Shown one piece after another: positions 6,939-14,831 of a stretch of DNA of 20,423 nucleotides. The stretch is from positions 9,355 to 29,777 of the forward strand of contig JAGWAK010000012.1 of assembly GCA_021296435.1 (NCBI GenBank), in the 5' to 3' direction. The notes under the pieces are model-generated. The model ran no database searches and was not told the origin of the DNA. It was given only the letters and a program-made list of their open reading frames with translations. Position 1 is the stretch's first letter. Each line of letters begins with the position of its first letter. The DNA comes from Acidimicrobiia bacterium (GTDB lineage: Bacteria > Actinomycetota > Acidimicrobiia > Acidimicrobiales > CATQHL01). The position numbers were made by a program, and so were the translations under genes.

Positions 6939-9900
6939 TGTGCGGCATCGTGGCGGTCCTGAGCCGCCCGTCCAGCCGGCGGCCCCCGTCGCCCTCGGAG
7001 ATCCTGGGGCTGCTCGCCGGTGAGGCTGCAGGGGCTGACGCCGCCCGGCAGGTGGCGAGCCGGCTTGCCGGCCCGGCCGGACTGACCAGCCTGGTACGGG
7101 ACGCGGGGCTGCGGGCAGAGGTTGCAGCAGCCGCCGAGCGGCTCGGCGACGACGGGGCTCTCGCCGACGCGATCTGGAGCATCCGCGAGGATCGGCTGGC
7201 CACTGCCGCAGCGGTGGCGGACCTCCTCGGTGCCGACGCCCCGGAGGCAACGGAGGATGTCGTGGCGGGGTGGTGGGCGATCCAGGTGGCGCTCTCGGCG
7301 CTGGACCGCCTCGAGGTGCGCGGGCGGGACTCGGCGGGAGTCGCCGTGATGGTGACATCGGCGGGTTCGCCGGAGGGGCCCCCTGGGGCCAGCGACCCGC
7401 TGGGCCGCTCCGGCAGCCGCTGGCGAGACGCCGGTGTCACGGTGCACCTCCACAAGACGGCGGTGGAAGTCGGCGAGTTGGGCGACAACACGCGGGTGCT
7501 GCGGGCGGCGCTGGCCGGCGACGACGCGCTGCGGGCGGCGCTGGGGTGTCCGGGAGCGCGTTGTGCGGTCCTGGCACACACCCGCTGGGCCAGCGTGGGC
7601 CTTATCACCGAGCCCAACGCCCACCCGGTGGCTTCGCTGTCGGGCGACGGGGAGCCCTGGGTTCTGGCGGCCGTGAACGGCGACATCGACAACTACGGCG
7701 CGATCGTGGGTCGCTTCGACCTGAACTACCCCGCGGCTGTCACGACCGACGCCAGGGTGGCGCCGGGTCTGGCGCGCCGCTTGAGATCCTCGGGGGGATC
7801 CGATCGGGCGGCGTTCGCCGAGGCCGCGGCCAACTTTGAAGGATCCCATGCCATCGTCTCGCTCAGCAGCGACAACCCCGGCACCCTGCTGCTGGCCCGC
7901 AGGGGAAGCGGCCAGGCGCTCTACGTGGGACTCGCCCCCGATGCCTTCGTGGTGGCCTCGGAGCCGTACGGGCTCGTGGAGCAGACCGGTGACTATCTGC
8001 GCTTCGACGGCGCCGACGCCGCGGCCAACAACGGCGAGATCGTCCGGCTGGAGGCCGCCGCCGGCGAGAGGTCCGGAGTCGCACGTTGGTCCTACGACGG
8101 CGCCGAACTGCCACTCCCGGCGGTGACGCGGGCGGAGATCACCACACGCGACATCGATCGCAGCGGCTACCCGCACTTCCTGCTGAAGGAGATCAGCGAG
8201 TCGCCCGCATCGTTCGCCAAGACGCTGGCGGGTCGGCTTGCCGGGACCGAGGGCAACCGCACGGTCGTCCTGGACGGCGTCCTGCCGGCCGGCAGGGAGC
8301 TGCCGCGCCGGATCGTGGTCATCGGCCAGGGCACCGCGGCGGTGGCGGCGAGGGCCGTCGCCGACATCATCGGCGCCGAGTTGTCCGGTTCTGGCGTGGA
8401 GGTGGTGAGCCGGCTGGCCAGCGAACTGTCGGGCTTCGATCTGCGCAACGACATGTCCGATCACCTGGTGGTGGCGATCAGCCAGTCCGGCACTACCACC
8501 GACACGAATCGCACCGTCGACCTGGTCCAGGCGCGGGGCGCCTGGGTCACCGCAGTCGTGAACCGTCGCGAGAGCGATCTGGCGACTCGCGCCGACGGGG
8601 TGCTGTACACCTCCGACGGGCGGGACGTGGAGATGAGCGTCGCCTCCACGAAGGCCTTCTATGCCCAGGTGGCAGCAGGTTTCCTGCTGGCCTGCGCAAT
8701 CGCCGATCTGTTCGGGGTGGTGGCGGATCCGGCGCGCCGCTCGGGGCTCCTCGGGGCGCTCGAGCGCTTGCCCGAGGCCATGGCCGAGGTGCTGGCGGCA
8801 CGCCCCCGGATCGCCGACATCGCTCAGCGGCTCGCCCCGTCCCGGCGGCACTGGGCCACCGTCGGCAACGGCCGCAACCGGCTGGCCGCCGAGGAGGTGC
8901 GGATCAAGCTCTCGGAGTTGTGCTACCGGTCGGTGGCCTGTGACATAACCGAGGACAAGAAGCACGTCGACCTGTCGGCTGAGCCTCTGACTCTGGTCTG
9001 CGCGGCGGGTCTGGACCGCTCCACCGCCCGTGACGTCGCCAAGGAGGTGGCGATCTACGCGGCGCATCGCGGTGCGCCGGTGACCTTCACCGATGACGCT
9101 GAGCTGGCCCGCGGCGCCGGAGAGGCGGTGCTGCTGCCGGCGGTCCACCCCGATGTCGCCTTTGTGCTGGCGACGATGGCCGGCCACCTCTTCGGCTACG
9201 AGGCGGCTCTCGCCATCGACGCTTGCGCCGAGCCGCTGCGGTATACCCGGGGCGCGATCGAGGCGGCACTGGACGCCGAACCTGACGGAGCCGTCGTCGA
9301 CGCCGAGACGATGCTCGCCAGGCTGGTCCCCGAGATCACCGCCGGTGCCGAGCAATTCGGGCGCCGCTTGCGAGACGGTGGCTACGACGGGCACCTTCCG
9401 GCGGCGACCGCGCTGCGGCTGGACGCGCTGTTCCGCTACGCGCTCGGGGTTATGCCGCTGGCCGCATTCGAACTCGACTTTGGCGAAATGGGCACGCCGG
9501 CGGGTGTTCTGGAGCGGCTGCTGGCGGCGCTCAGCGAGGCCATCGAGGAGTTGACTCGTCCGGTCGACGCCATCCGCCACCAGGCCAAGACAGTCACCGT
9601 GGGGATCTCCCGCAGCGAGGAGGCGTTGCTGCGGGTGCCGCTCACCGAGGCTGTGCAGGCTGCCGGTGCCGAGGCCGAACGTCTCAGCTACGACACACTC
9701 TCGGCTCTGGCGGGGTTGGATCGGGCGGTCTCGCGGGTCACCGGCCACATCCGCTACGCCATCGATGGTGAGCGGATCGAGATCGCCGATCGTTCGGGGC
9801 TGGCGGCGAAGTTCGAGTCGCGGGTGGGCCGCGATCCCACACTGCGGGGCACCAAGCGCCAGGTCAGCCGCGAGCGTCGGGTGCTGCTGACACGGGGGCT

Positions 9901-10177
9901 GCGCGACGGGCGTCTCATCCTGCTCGTCCCCGAGATCAAGGGCGGCGAGGTGGTCGGCCTGGTGCTGCTGCACGTGGATTTGCACGAGCGGTTGGAGCCC
10001 GCCGCGGCAGCCGACGTCCTGGAGCGCTACCGCGACCGCCTCAGCCGGCTGCGCTACGCGGTTACCGAGACCGAGGCCTCCTTCGACGAGACGCTTCTGG
10101 CCGAGGTGCCGACCGAGGACCTACTGGTGGGAGATCTTGCTGCGGTGGCGGCCCGCTGGCGCGGGGAGTCGCCGTGA
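6938..10177 (+). CDS. glmS: Enlarged glucosamine-6-phosphate synthase (1079 residues)
   Basis: GlmS makes glucosamine-6-phosphate from fructose-6-phosphate and glutamine. Usual length is about 610 residues; this one has 1079. The glutaminase part has Cys2 (MCGIVAV), RGRDSAG at 128-134, HTRWASVG at 214-221 and NGDIDN at 247-252. The isomerase part has GQGT near 463, ISQSGTTTDT near 514 and EMSVASTKAF at 565. Residues matching E. coli E488 (E660, in KLSE), H504 (H676) and K603 (K884, in QAKTVTVG, like the AKSVTVE tail) are conserved. Extra sequence lies at about residues 10-112, about 765-875 before the C-tail, and 885-1079 after it. I do not recognise the added parts; they are rich in alanine, arginine and glutamate. 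The reading frame is continuous with no sign of frameshift. The gene lies right after glmM, which supports the GlmS role; a regulatory or altered activity cannot be excluded. Confidence 0.85.
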   Translation: MCGIVAVLSRPSSRRPPSPSEILGLLAGEAAGADAARQVASRLAGPAGLTSLVRDAGLRAEVAAAAERLGDDGALADAIWSIREDRLATAAAVADLLGADAPEATEDVVAGWWAIQVALSALDRLEVRGRDSAGVAVMVTSAGSPEGPPGASDPLGRSGSRWRDAGVTVHLHKTAVEVGELGDNTRVLRAALAGDDALRAALGCPGARCAVLAHTRWASVGLITEPNAHPVASLSGDGEPWVLAAVNGDIDNYGAIVGRFDLNYPAAVTTDARVAPGLARRLRSSGGSDRAAFAEAAANFEGSHAIVSLSSDNPGTLLLARRGSGQALYVGLAPDAFVVASEPYGLVEQTGDYLRFDGADAAANNGEIVRLEAAAGERSGVARWSYDGAELPLPAVTRAEITTRDIDRSGYPHFLLKEISESPASFAKTLAGRLAGTEGNRTVVLDGVLPAGRELPRRIVVIGQGTAAVAARAVADIIGAELSGSGVEVVSRLASELSGFDLRNDMSDHLVVAISQSGTTTDTNRTVDLVQARGAWVTAVVNRRESDLATRADGVLYTSDGRDVEMSVASTKAFYAQVAAGFLLACAIADLFGVVADPARRSGLLGALERLPEAMAEVLAARPRIADIAQRLAPSRRHWATVGNGRNRLAAEEVRIKLSELCYRSVACDITEDKKHVDLSAEPLTLVCAAGLDRSTARDVAKEVAIYAAHRGAPVTFTDDAELARGAGEAVLLPAVHPDVAFVLATMAGHLFGYEAALAIDACAEPLRYTRGAIEAALDAEPDGAVVDAETMLARLVPEITAGAEQFGRRLRDGGYDGHLPAATALRLDALFRYALGVMPLAAFELDFGEMGTPAGVLERLLAALSEAIEELTRPVDAIRHQAKTVTVGISRSEEALLRVPLTEAVQAAGAEAERLSYDTLSALAGLDRAVSRVTGHIRYAIDGERIEIADRSGLAAKFESRVGRDPTLRGTKRQVSRERRVLLTRGLRDGRLILLVPEIKGGEVVGLVLLHVDLHERLEPAAAADVLERYRDRLSRLRYAVTETEASFDETLLAEVPTEDLLVGDLAAVAARWRGESP

Positions 10178-10584
10178 TCGGCATCGACATCGTGGACGTG
10201 CCGCGGTTTCGCGCTCTGCTGGCCCGCCGCCCGCGGGTTGCCGAGCGACTCTTCACTCCCGCCGAGCGGGCCTACGCCGAGTCCCGCGCCGATCCCACTG
10301 AGCGGCTGGCGGCGCGCTTCGCCGCCAAGGAAGCCGTAATGAAGGCGCTTGGTGCAGGCTTCGGGGACGTGGCGTTCAAGGACATGGAGGTTGTGCGCGC
10401 GCCCGGCGGCCGGCCCGAGGTTGTCCTGCATGGCCGTGCCGCGGACCGCGCCCGGCGCGCCGGCGTGACGGGATGGCACCTCAGCCTGTCCCACACGGCC
10501 ACCTCCGCGGTGGCGGTGGCGGTGGCCGTCGCAGCCGATGGGATTGCCCCGCACCGCGGGTTGCCGAGCGGTGACCCGTCGTGA
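10174..10584 (+). CDS. acpS: Holo-[acyl-carrier-protein] synthase
   Basis: AcpS transfers 4'-phosphopantetheine from CoA to acyl carrier protein, activating it for fatty acid synthesis. The 136-residue product has the N-terminal IGIDIVDVPRF (metal-binding aspartate at 5), ERLAARFAAKEAVMKALG with K52 and E53, and WHLSLSHTATSAVA. These are the three motifs of the AcpS group of phosphopantetheinyl transferases. A GGGGAG lies 6 bases before the GTG start, which overlaps the glmS stop by 4 bases (GTGA). The last 15 or so residues after AVAVAVAADG are a non-conserved tail. Confidence 0.93.
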   Translation: MIGIDIVDVPRFRALLARRPRVAERLFTPAERAYAESRADPTERLAARFAAKEAVMKALGAGFGDVAFKDMEVVRAPGGRPEVVLHGRAADRARRAGVTGWHLSLSHTATSAVAVAVAVAADGIAPHRGLPSGDPS

Positions 10585-12029
10585 TTCCTATCGTCACTCC
10601 CGCCGAGATGGCGGCCATCGATGCGGCCGCGCCGGATGGCACCGACGTGCTGGTGGAGCGGGCCGGCGCCGCCGTGGCCGTGGCAGCGGTGGAGATGCTG
10701 ACCGGGACCACCGAGGGCGCCGCGGCGGTTCTCGAGGCGGGACGGCCTTCGGCCGCTCGCCGCAAGGCGCTGGCGGGGCGCCGGGTGGTCATCATCGCCG
10801 GTCGGGGAAACAACGGGGCCGACGGCCGGGCCGCGTCCCGTCACCTGCAGCGCGCCGGCGCCGAGTGCCGGATCATTGCCCCCGACGGCGCCGATTCCCC
10901 ATCCTGCGACCTGCTGATCGACGCCGCCTACGGCACCGGGCTGAACCGGTCCTGGAGCCCGCCCTCAGGCACCGAAGGCGCCGGCAGCGTTCTGGCTGTG
11001 GACATCCCCTCCGGCGTGGACGGCCTCACGGGTCAGGTGCGCGGCGGCGCCTTGACGGCGGCGCGCACCGTGACCTTCGCCGCGCTCAAGCCGGGTCTTC
11101 TGCTGCAGCCGGGTCGCAGGCTGGCCGGGTCGGTCAGCGTCGCTGACATCGGTCTGGATGTCGGCTCGGCGACCGCGCAGCTGTTGACGGAGGCCGATGT
11201 GGCCGACCTCTGGCCCCGGCGAGAGGTCGATGCCCACAAGTGGCGCTCCGCCTGCTGGGTGGTGGCCGGCTCGCCACCAATGCGCGGGGCGGCATCGCTC
11301 GCCTCGTTGGCGGCGCTGCGGTCGGGGGCGGGATACGTGCGCCTCTCGGTGCCGGGCGGCGAGCCCGACGCGTCGGTACCCACCGAGGTGGTCTTCGGGC
11401 GGCTGCCGGCGGCAGACTGGCACGAGCGGATGGACACCTCCCGGTTCGGATCGCTGGTGGTCGGTCCCGGCCTGGGGAGAGATCCGCAGACCGCCAGCGC
11501 GGTGCGGGCACTGGTGACGCGAGCGACCGTGCCCCTGGTGCTGGACGGCGACGCGCTGGCGGCTCTCGGCGGCGACGCGGCGGCCGCGCTGGCGGCGGCG
11601 CGCGCGCCGGTGGTGCTCACGCCTCACGACGGGGAGTACGAGTTGCTGGCGGGGCAGCGGCCCGGTGCGGATCGTCTGGCGGCGGCGCGGGCACTGGCCG
11701 CGGCGGGCGCCACCGTGCTGCTCAAGGGATCCACCACCGTCGTCGCCGCACCGGACGGCGCTGCTCGCTTCGTGACCTCCGGGGATGCCCGGTTGGCCAC
11801 CGCCGGCACCGGTGACGTGCTGGCCGGGATGATCGGCGCCCTGCTGGCGCAGGGTACCGCAGCCCTGGACGCGGCTGCGCTGGCGGCTCAGGTGCACGGG
11901 ATGGCCGGAGCACTGGGCCCGCCGGTCGGGCTCATCGCCGGCGACCTGCTCGGAGCCATCCCAGCCGTGCTGGCCGGAGCGCTGGATCCGGCGCACCAAG
12001 GGTTTGGCGCCGGGGCCGGGAGCCGCTGA
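10581..12029 (+). CDS. nnr: Bifunctional NAD(P)H-hydrate epimerase / dehydratase
   Basis: This repair enzyme restores damaged NAD(P)H: the N-terminal half epimerises hydrated NAD(P)H, and the C-terminal half dehydrates the S form using ADP. The 482-residue product has both domains. Domain 1 has GRGNNGADG at 74-82 (the family usually has GGDG), DAAYGTGL and DIPSGVDGLTGQV. Domain 2, from about residue 210, has LVVGPGLGRD, LTPHDGEYELL and AGTGDVLAGMIGALLAQG with the catalytic aspartate at 412. About 20 residues (AAAVLEAGRPSAARRKALAG) before the first nucleotide-binding strand look like a poorly conserved insertion. The GTG start overlaps the acpS stop by 4 bases. nnr next to alr and glmS is a recurrent actinobacterial arrangement. 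Confidence 0.95.
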   Translation: MIPIVTPAEMAAIDAAAPDGTDVLVERAGAAVAVAAVEMLTGTTEGAAAVLEAGRPSAARRKALAGRRVVIIAGRGNNGADGRAASRHLQRAGAECRIIAPDGADSPSCDLLIDAAYGTGLNRSWSPPSGTEGAGSVLAVDIPSGVDGLTGQVRGGALTAARTVTFAALKPGLLLQPGRRLAGSVSVADIGLDVGSATAQLLTEADVADLWPRREVDAHKWRSACWVVAGSPPMRGAASLASLAALRSGAGYVRLSVPGGEPDASVPTEVVFGRLPAADWHERMDTSRFGSLVVGPGLGRDPQTASAVRALVTRATVPLVLDGDALAALGGDAAAALAAARAPVVLTPHDGEYELLAGQRPGADRLAAARALAAAGATVLLKGSTTVVAAPDGAARFVTSGDARLATAGTGDVLAGMIGALLAQGTAALDAAALAAQVHGMAGALGPPVGLIAGDLLGAIPAVLAGALDPAHQGFGAGAGSR

Positions 12030-13174
12030 TGCGGCCGACCTCGGCCGTCGTGGACCTGGCGGCCGTCACCGCCAACGCCGCCGAACTCGCCCGCCGGTCG
12101 GCCCCCGCCGAACTGTGCGCGGTGGTCAAAGCCGACGGGTACGGGCACGGGTCCGTGGCCGTGGGGCGGGCCGCGCTGGCCGGTGGCGCCACCTGGTTGG
12201 GGGTGGCTCTCGTGGAGGAGGGCGTGGAGTTGCGCGAGGCGGGTGTGACGGCGCCGATCCTGCTGCTGTCCGAGCCGCGGCCCAACGAGATGGTGGAGGT
12301 GGTGGCGCATGACCTGCGGCCCTCGGTGTACAGCCCCGAGGGTCTGGCGGCCGCGGCCGCGGCGGCGGCTACCGCCGGGCGCCGTCTGCCGGTGCACCTC
12401 AAGATCGACACGGGCATGAACCGGGTTGGTGCCCGCCCCACCGATGCCCTGCTGCTGGCGCGTGCCATCGCCGCCAAGTCCGACCTGCAACTCGAGGGCG
12501 TGTGGACCCACTGCGCGGTCGCCGATGAGTTGGACAACCCGTTCACCGAGGTGCAACTGGAGCGCTACGAGCACGTGCTGAGACTGCTGGCCGCCGGAGA
12601 CGGAGTGCCGGGTCCGCTGCGGCGACACGCGGCCAATTCGGCGCTGCTGCTCTCCGGGTGCCGCCCGGACGTCTCACCGATCCGGCACCGGGGCCGCTAC
12701 GACATGGTCCGGGCCGGCATCGCCCTCTACGGGCTGTCTCCCGGCGCCGATCTGGCGAGGGACATCGAGGGGCTGCAGCCGGTGATGGGACTCCGGACCG
12801 AGGTGGCCTACGTCAAGACCGTTCAAGCCGGCGCGGCGATCTCCTACGGGCTCACCCACCGGTTCGACTCGGATCGCCAAGTGGCGACGGTGCCCATCGG
12901 CTACGCAGACGGAGCGCGCCGTGACTACGGCCTGCGCGGCGGGCAGGTGCTCATCGGTGGGCGGCGCCGGTCCGTGGTGGGGATGGTCACGATGGATCAA
13001 CTCATGGTTGACTGCGGTCCCGACGGCGAGGTGACCGCCGGCGACGAGGTCGTCCTGATCGGCAGCCAGGGCGACGAGAGCATCGCCGCCGAAGAGGTGG
13101 CGGCTCGCCTCGGCACGATTCCCTACGAGGTGGTCTGTGACATCGGCCGGCGAGTGCGTCGCCACTATCGCTGA
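12029..13174 (+). CDS. alr: Alanine racemase
   Basis: Alr is a PLP enzyme that makes D-alanine for peptidoglycan cross-links. The 381-residue product has the cofactor lysine in AVVKADGYGHG (K34), KIDTGMNRVGAR, GIALYGLSPG, the second catalytic base in ISYGLTHRF (Y273) and VGMVTMDQLMVD. Length and motif order match the family. GGGAG lies before the ATG, which overlaps the nnr stop by one base. In many actinobacteria tsaE, tsaB, rimI and tsaD follow alr; here a P1-type peptidase follows 12 bases later. Confidence 0.96.
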   Translation: MRPTSAVVDLAAVTANAAELARRSAPAELCAVVKADGYGHGSVAVGRAALAGGATWLGVALVEEGVELREAGVTAPILLLSEPRPNEMVEVVAHDLRPSVYSPEGLAAAAAAAATAGRRLPVHLKIDTGMNRVGARPTDALLLARAIAAKSDLQLEGVWTHCAVADELDNPFTEVQLERYEHVLRLLAAGDGVPGPLRRHAANSALLLSGCRPDVSPIRHRGRYDMVRAGIALYGLSPGADLARDIEGLQPVMGLRTEVAYVKTVQAGAAISYGLTHRFDSDRQVATVPIGYADGARRDYGLRGGQVLIGGRRRSVVGMVTMDQLMVDCGPDGEVTAGDEVVLIGSQGDESIAAEEVAARLGTIPYEVVCDIGRRVRRHYR

Positions 13175-13186
13175 GATGGGCACCCG

Positions 13187-14137
13187 GTGAACTCAGGCGT
13201 CGGGGTGCCACCCCTGCCGGGAGTCAGTGTCGGCCACTGGACCCATCCCAGCGGCCGAACCGGTTGCACCGTTGTGCTGCTCCCCGCCGGGACCGTGGCA
13301 TCGGTGGAGGTGCGCGGCGGCGCACCGGCCAGCCGGGAGTTGGATCTGCTGGCACCGGAGCGGCTCGTGGAAGGTCCGGACGCGGTCGTGCTCTCGGGCG
13401 GTTCGGCGTTCGGCTTGGCGTCCGCCGATGGCGTGGTGCGCTACTGCAGCGAGGCGGGCCGAGGCTTCCCGACCCCCGCCGGCCCGGTTCCCGTCGTTGC
13501 CGGCCTGTCGCTGTATGACCTGCGCCCCGGTGAGCCTCCGCTCTGGCCCGGCTCCGATGCCGGCTACGAGGCGGCACGGGCGGCGGTCTCGCCGGACGGC
13601 AGCGGTGCCGCCGGCGGCTGGCCGGTAGGTCGGATCGGTGCGGGCGCGCGCGCCACGGTCGGTGCCTGGGGCTCGGACCGCAGCCCCGCCGGGTTGGGAT
13701 CGGCGCAACTGTCCTTCGACGACGGAGGAGGGGAGGCGGCCGTCGTGGCGGCGCTGCTGGCCGTCAACGCCGCCGGGAACCTCGACGACGGCTCGGTGGC
13801 CGGCGCCCTGCGCCGCGGCGAGTTCGTCCCGCCCGCCAATCCGCCGCTGGGGACCAGCACCACGATCGGCATGATCCTCACGAACGTACGGCTCAGCAAG
13901 ACCCAGTGTCTGCTGGTCGCCCAGAGTGGCCACGACGGTCTGGCGCGCGCGCTCATGCCGGCCCACACCCGCTTCGACGGCGACGCACTGATCGCCGCCT
14001 CCGTCGGCACCCTGGATGCTTCCCTCGACGCTGTGCGCGTCGCCGCCACTGTCGCCGTCGAGGACGCGGTGCGGGCCGCGGTCGAGTCGCACCGGCGGGC
14101 GGGCGCTCCCGGCGAACCCCCCGAGACCGCCGGGTAA
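13187..14137 (+). CDS. P1 (DmpA/S58) family peptidase
   Basis: P1 family enzymes are Ntn-fold hydrolases that cut themselves into two chains; DmpA releases N-terminal residues from peptides and amides. The 316-residue product has VLSGGSAFGLASADGVV, WPVGRIGAGARATVG and PLGTSTTIGMILTNVRLSKT followed by HDGLARALMPAHTRFDGD, all typical of the family. By comparison with actinobacterial relatives the self-cleavage nucleophile is probably T225, the first threonine of TTIG, though S224 is adjacent. No signal peptide is seen, so it is likely cytosolic. The GTG at 13187 gives the typical N-terminus ending in LPGVSVGHW. The substrate is unknown. The stop overlaps the next gene by one base (TAATG). Confidence 0.85.
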   Translation: MNSGVGVPPLPGVSVGHWTHPSGRTGCTVVLLPAGTVASVEVRGGAPASRELDLLAPERLVEGPDAVVLSGGSAFGLASADGVVRYCSEAGRGFPTPAGPVPVVAGLSLYDLRPGEPPLWPGSDAGYEAARAAVSPDGSGAAGGWPVGRIGAGARATVGAWGSDRSPAGLGSAQLSFDDGGGEAAVVAALLAVNAAGNLDDGSVAGALRRGEFVPPANPPLGTSTTIGMILTNVRLSKTQCLLVAQSGHDGLARALMPAHTRFDGDALIAASVGTLDASLDAVRVAATVAVEDAVRAAVESHRRAGAPGEPPETAG

Positions 14138-14820
14138 TGCCGCCCGCTACCCGGGGAGGCCCCCAGCACATCCCGCGCCCGCCGGGCGTTCGTCCGGGCG
14201 CCGCGGCGCCTTGGGTCGGCCTGCCGGCGGGGGAGCGCCGGGTGGATCTGGAGGCCCTGCGGGAACTGCTCCCGCAGCGGCGGGCAGCGCCTGCCCCCGA
14301 CGCCTGCAGCCGGCTCTCGGCGGTGCTCATCCCGCTCTACGTGCGGCGGGATGAAGCGAACGTGATCCTCACCCGCCGGGCGGCGCACCTGCGCACTCAC
14401 AGCCGTGAGGTGGCGTTCCCCGGCGGCGGCCGGGAACCCGGCGACGCCGACCTGTGGGAGACGGCCCTGCGGGAGACCCACGAGGAGATCGGGCTGGATC
14501 CGGCCGCAGCGACCTGCATCGGCGAGCTGGATCCGTTCTTCACCGTGGGCAGTGACTCGCTCGTGCACTCCTACGTGGCCGAATTGCCCCCCGGCTGTCC
14601 CACAGGGTTGCGGCCCGATCCCTCCGAGGTGGAGAAGATCCTCCACGTGCCGCTGAGCGAGCTCTTGGCGCCCGACGTCTACCACCAGGAACTCTGGCCC
14701 CGGGACGGGACCATGCGGCCGATCAACTTCTTCGAGATTCCCGGCGACACCATCTGGGGTGCCACCGCGGCGATCCTCCGGCAACTCCTGATGATCGCCG
14801 CGGGGACCGCGGCGCGCTAG
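14137..14820 (+). CDS. NUDIX hydrolase, NudL-like CoA pyrophosphatase
   Basis: The 227-residue product carries LTRRAAHLRTHSREVAFPGG directly before a Nudix box that ends LRETHEEIGL (G98 to L120). The upstream LRxHxxxVxFPGG motif is the hallmark of NudL/CoAse-type enzymes, which split CoA and its thioesters into 3',5'-ADP and phosphopantetheine and need Mg or Mn. As in NudL, the first glutamate of the general Nudix pattern is absent, while R112, E113, E116 and E117 are kept. The first 45 residues are rich in proline and arginine and look poorly conserved, so the true start could lie further in. Start ATG overlaps the stop of the peptidase gene. Confidence 0.85.
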   Translation: MPPATRGGPQHIPRPPGVRPGAAAPWVGLPAGERRVDLEALRELLPQRRAAPAPDACSRLSAVLIPLYVRRDEANVILTRRAAHLRTHSREVAFPGGGREPGDADLWETALRETHEEIGLDPAAATCIGELDPFFTVGSDSLVHSYVAELPPGCPTGLRPDPSEVEKILHVPLSELLAPDVYHQELWPRDGTMRPINFFEIPGDTIWGATAAILRQLLMIAAGTAAR

Positions 14821-14831
14821 ACATCGGTCCC

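Noticed and set aside
5322..7358. Minus-strand open frame of 678 codons opposite rpsI, glmM and the start of glmS
   Set aside because: Low-complexity proline/arginine composition and no recognisable domain; explained by codon bias of the plus-strand genes.
6347..9985. Minus-strand open frame of 1212 codons opposite glmM and glmS
   Set aside because: It is rich in H, Q, R and G with no family motif, which is typical of antisense frames over high-GC coding DNA; the plus-strand genes here have clear catalytic motifs.
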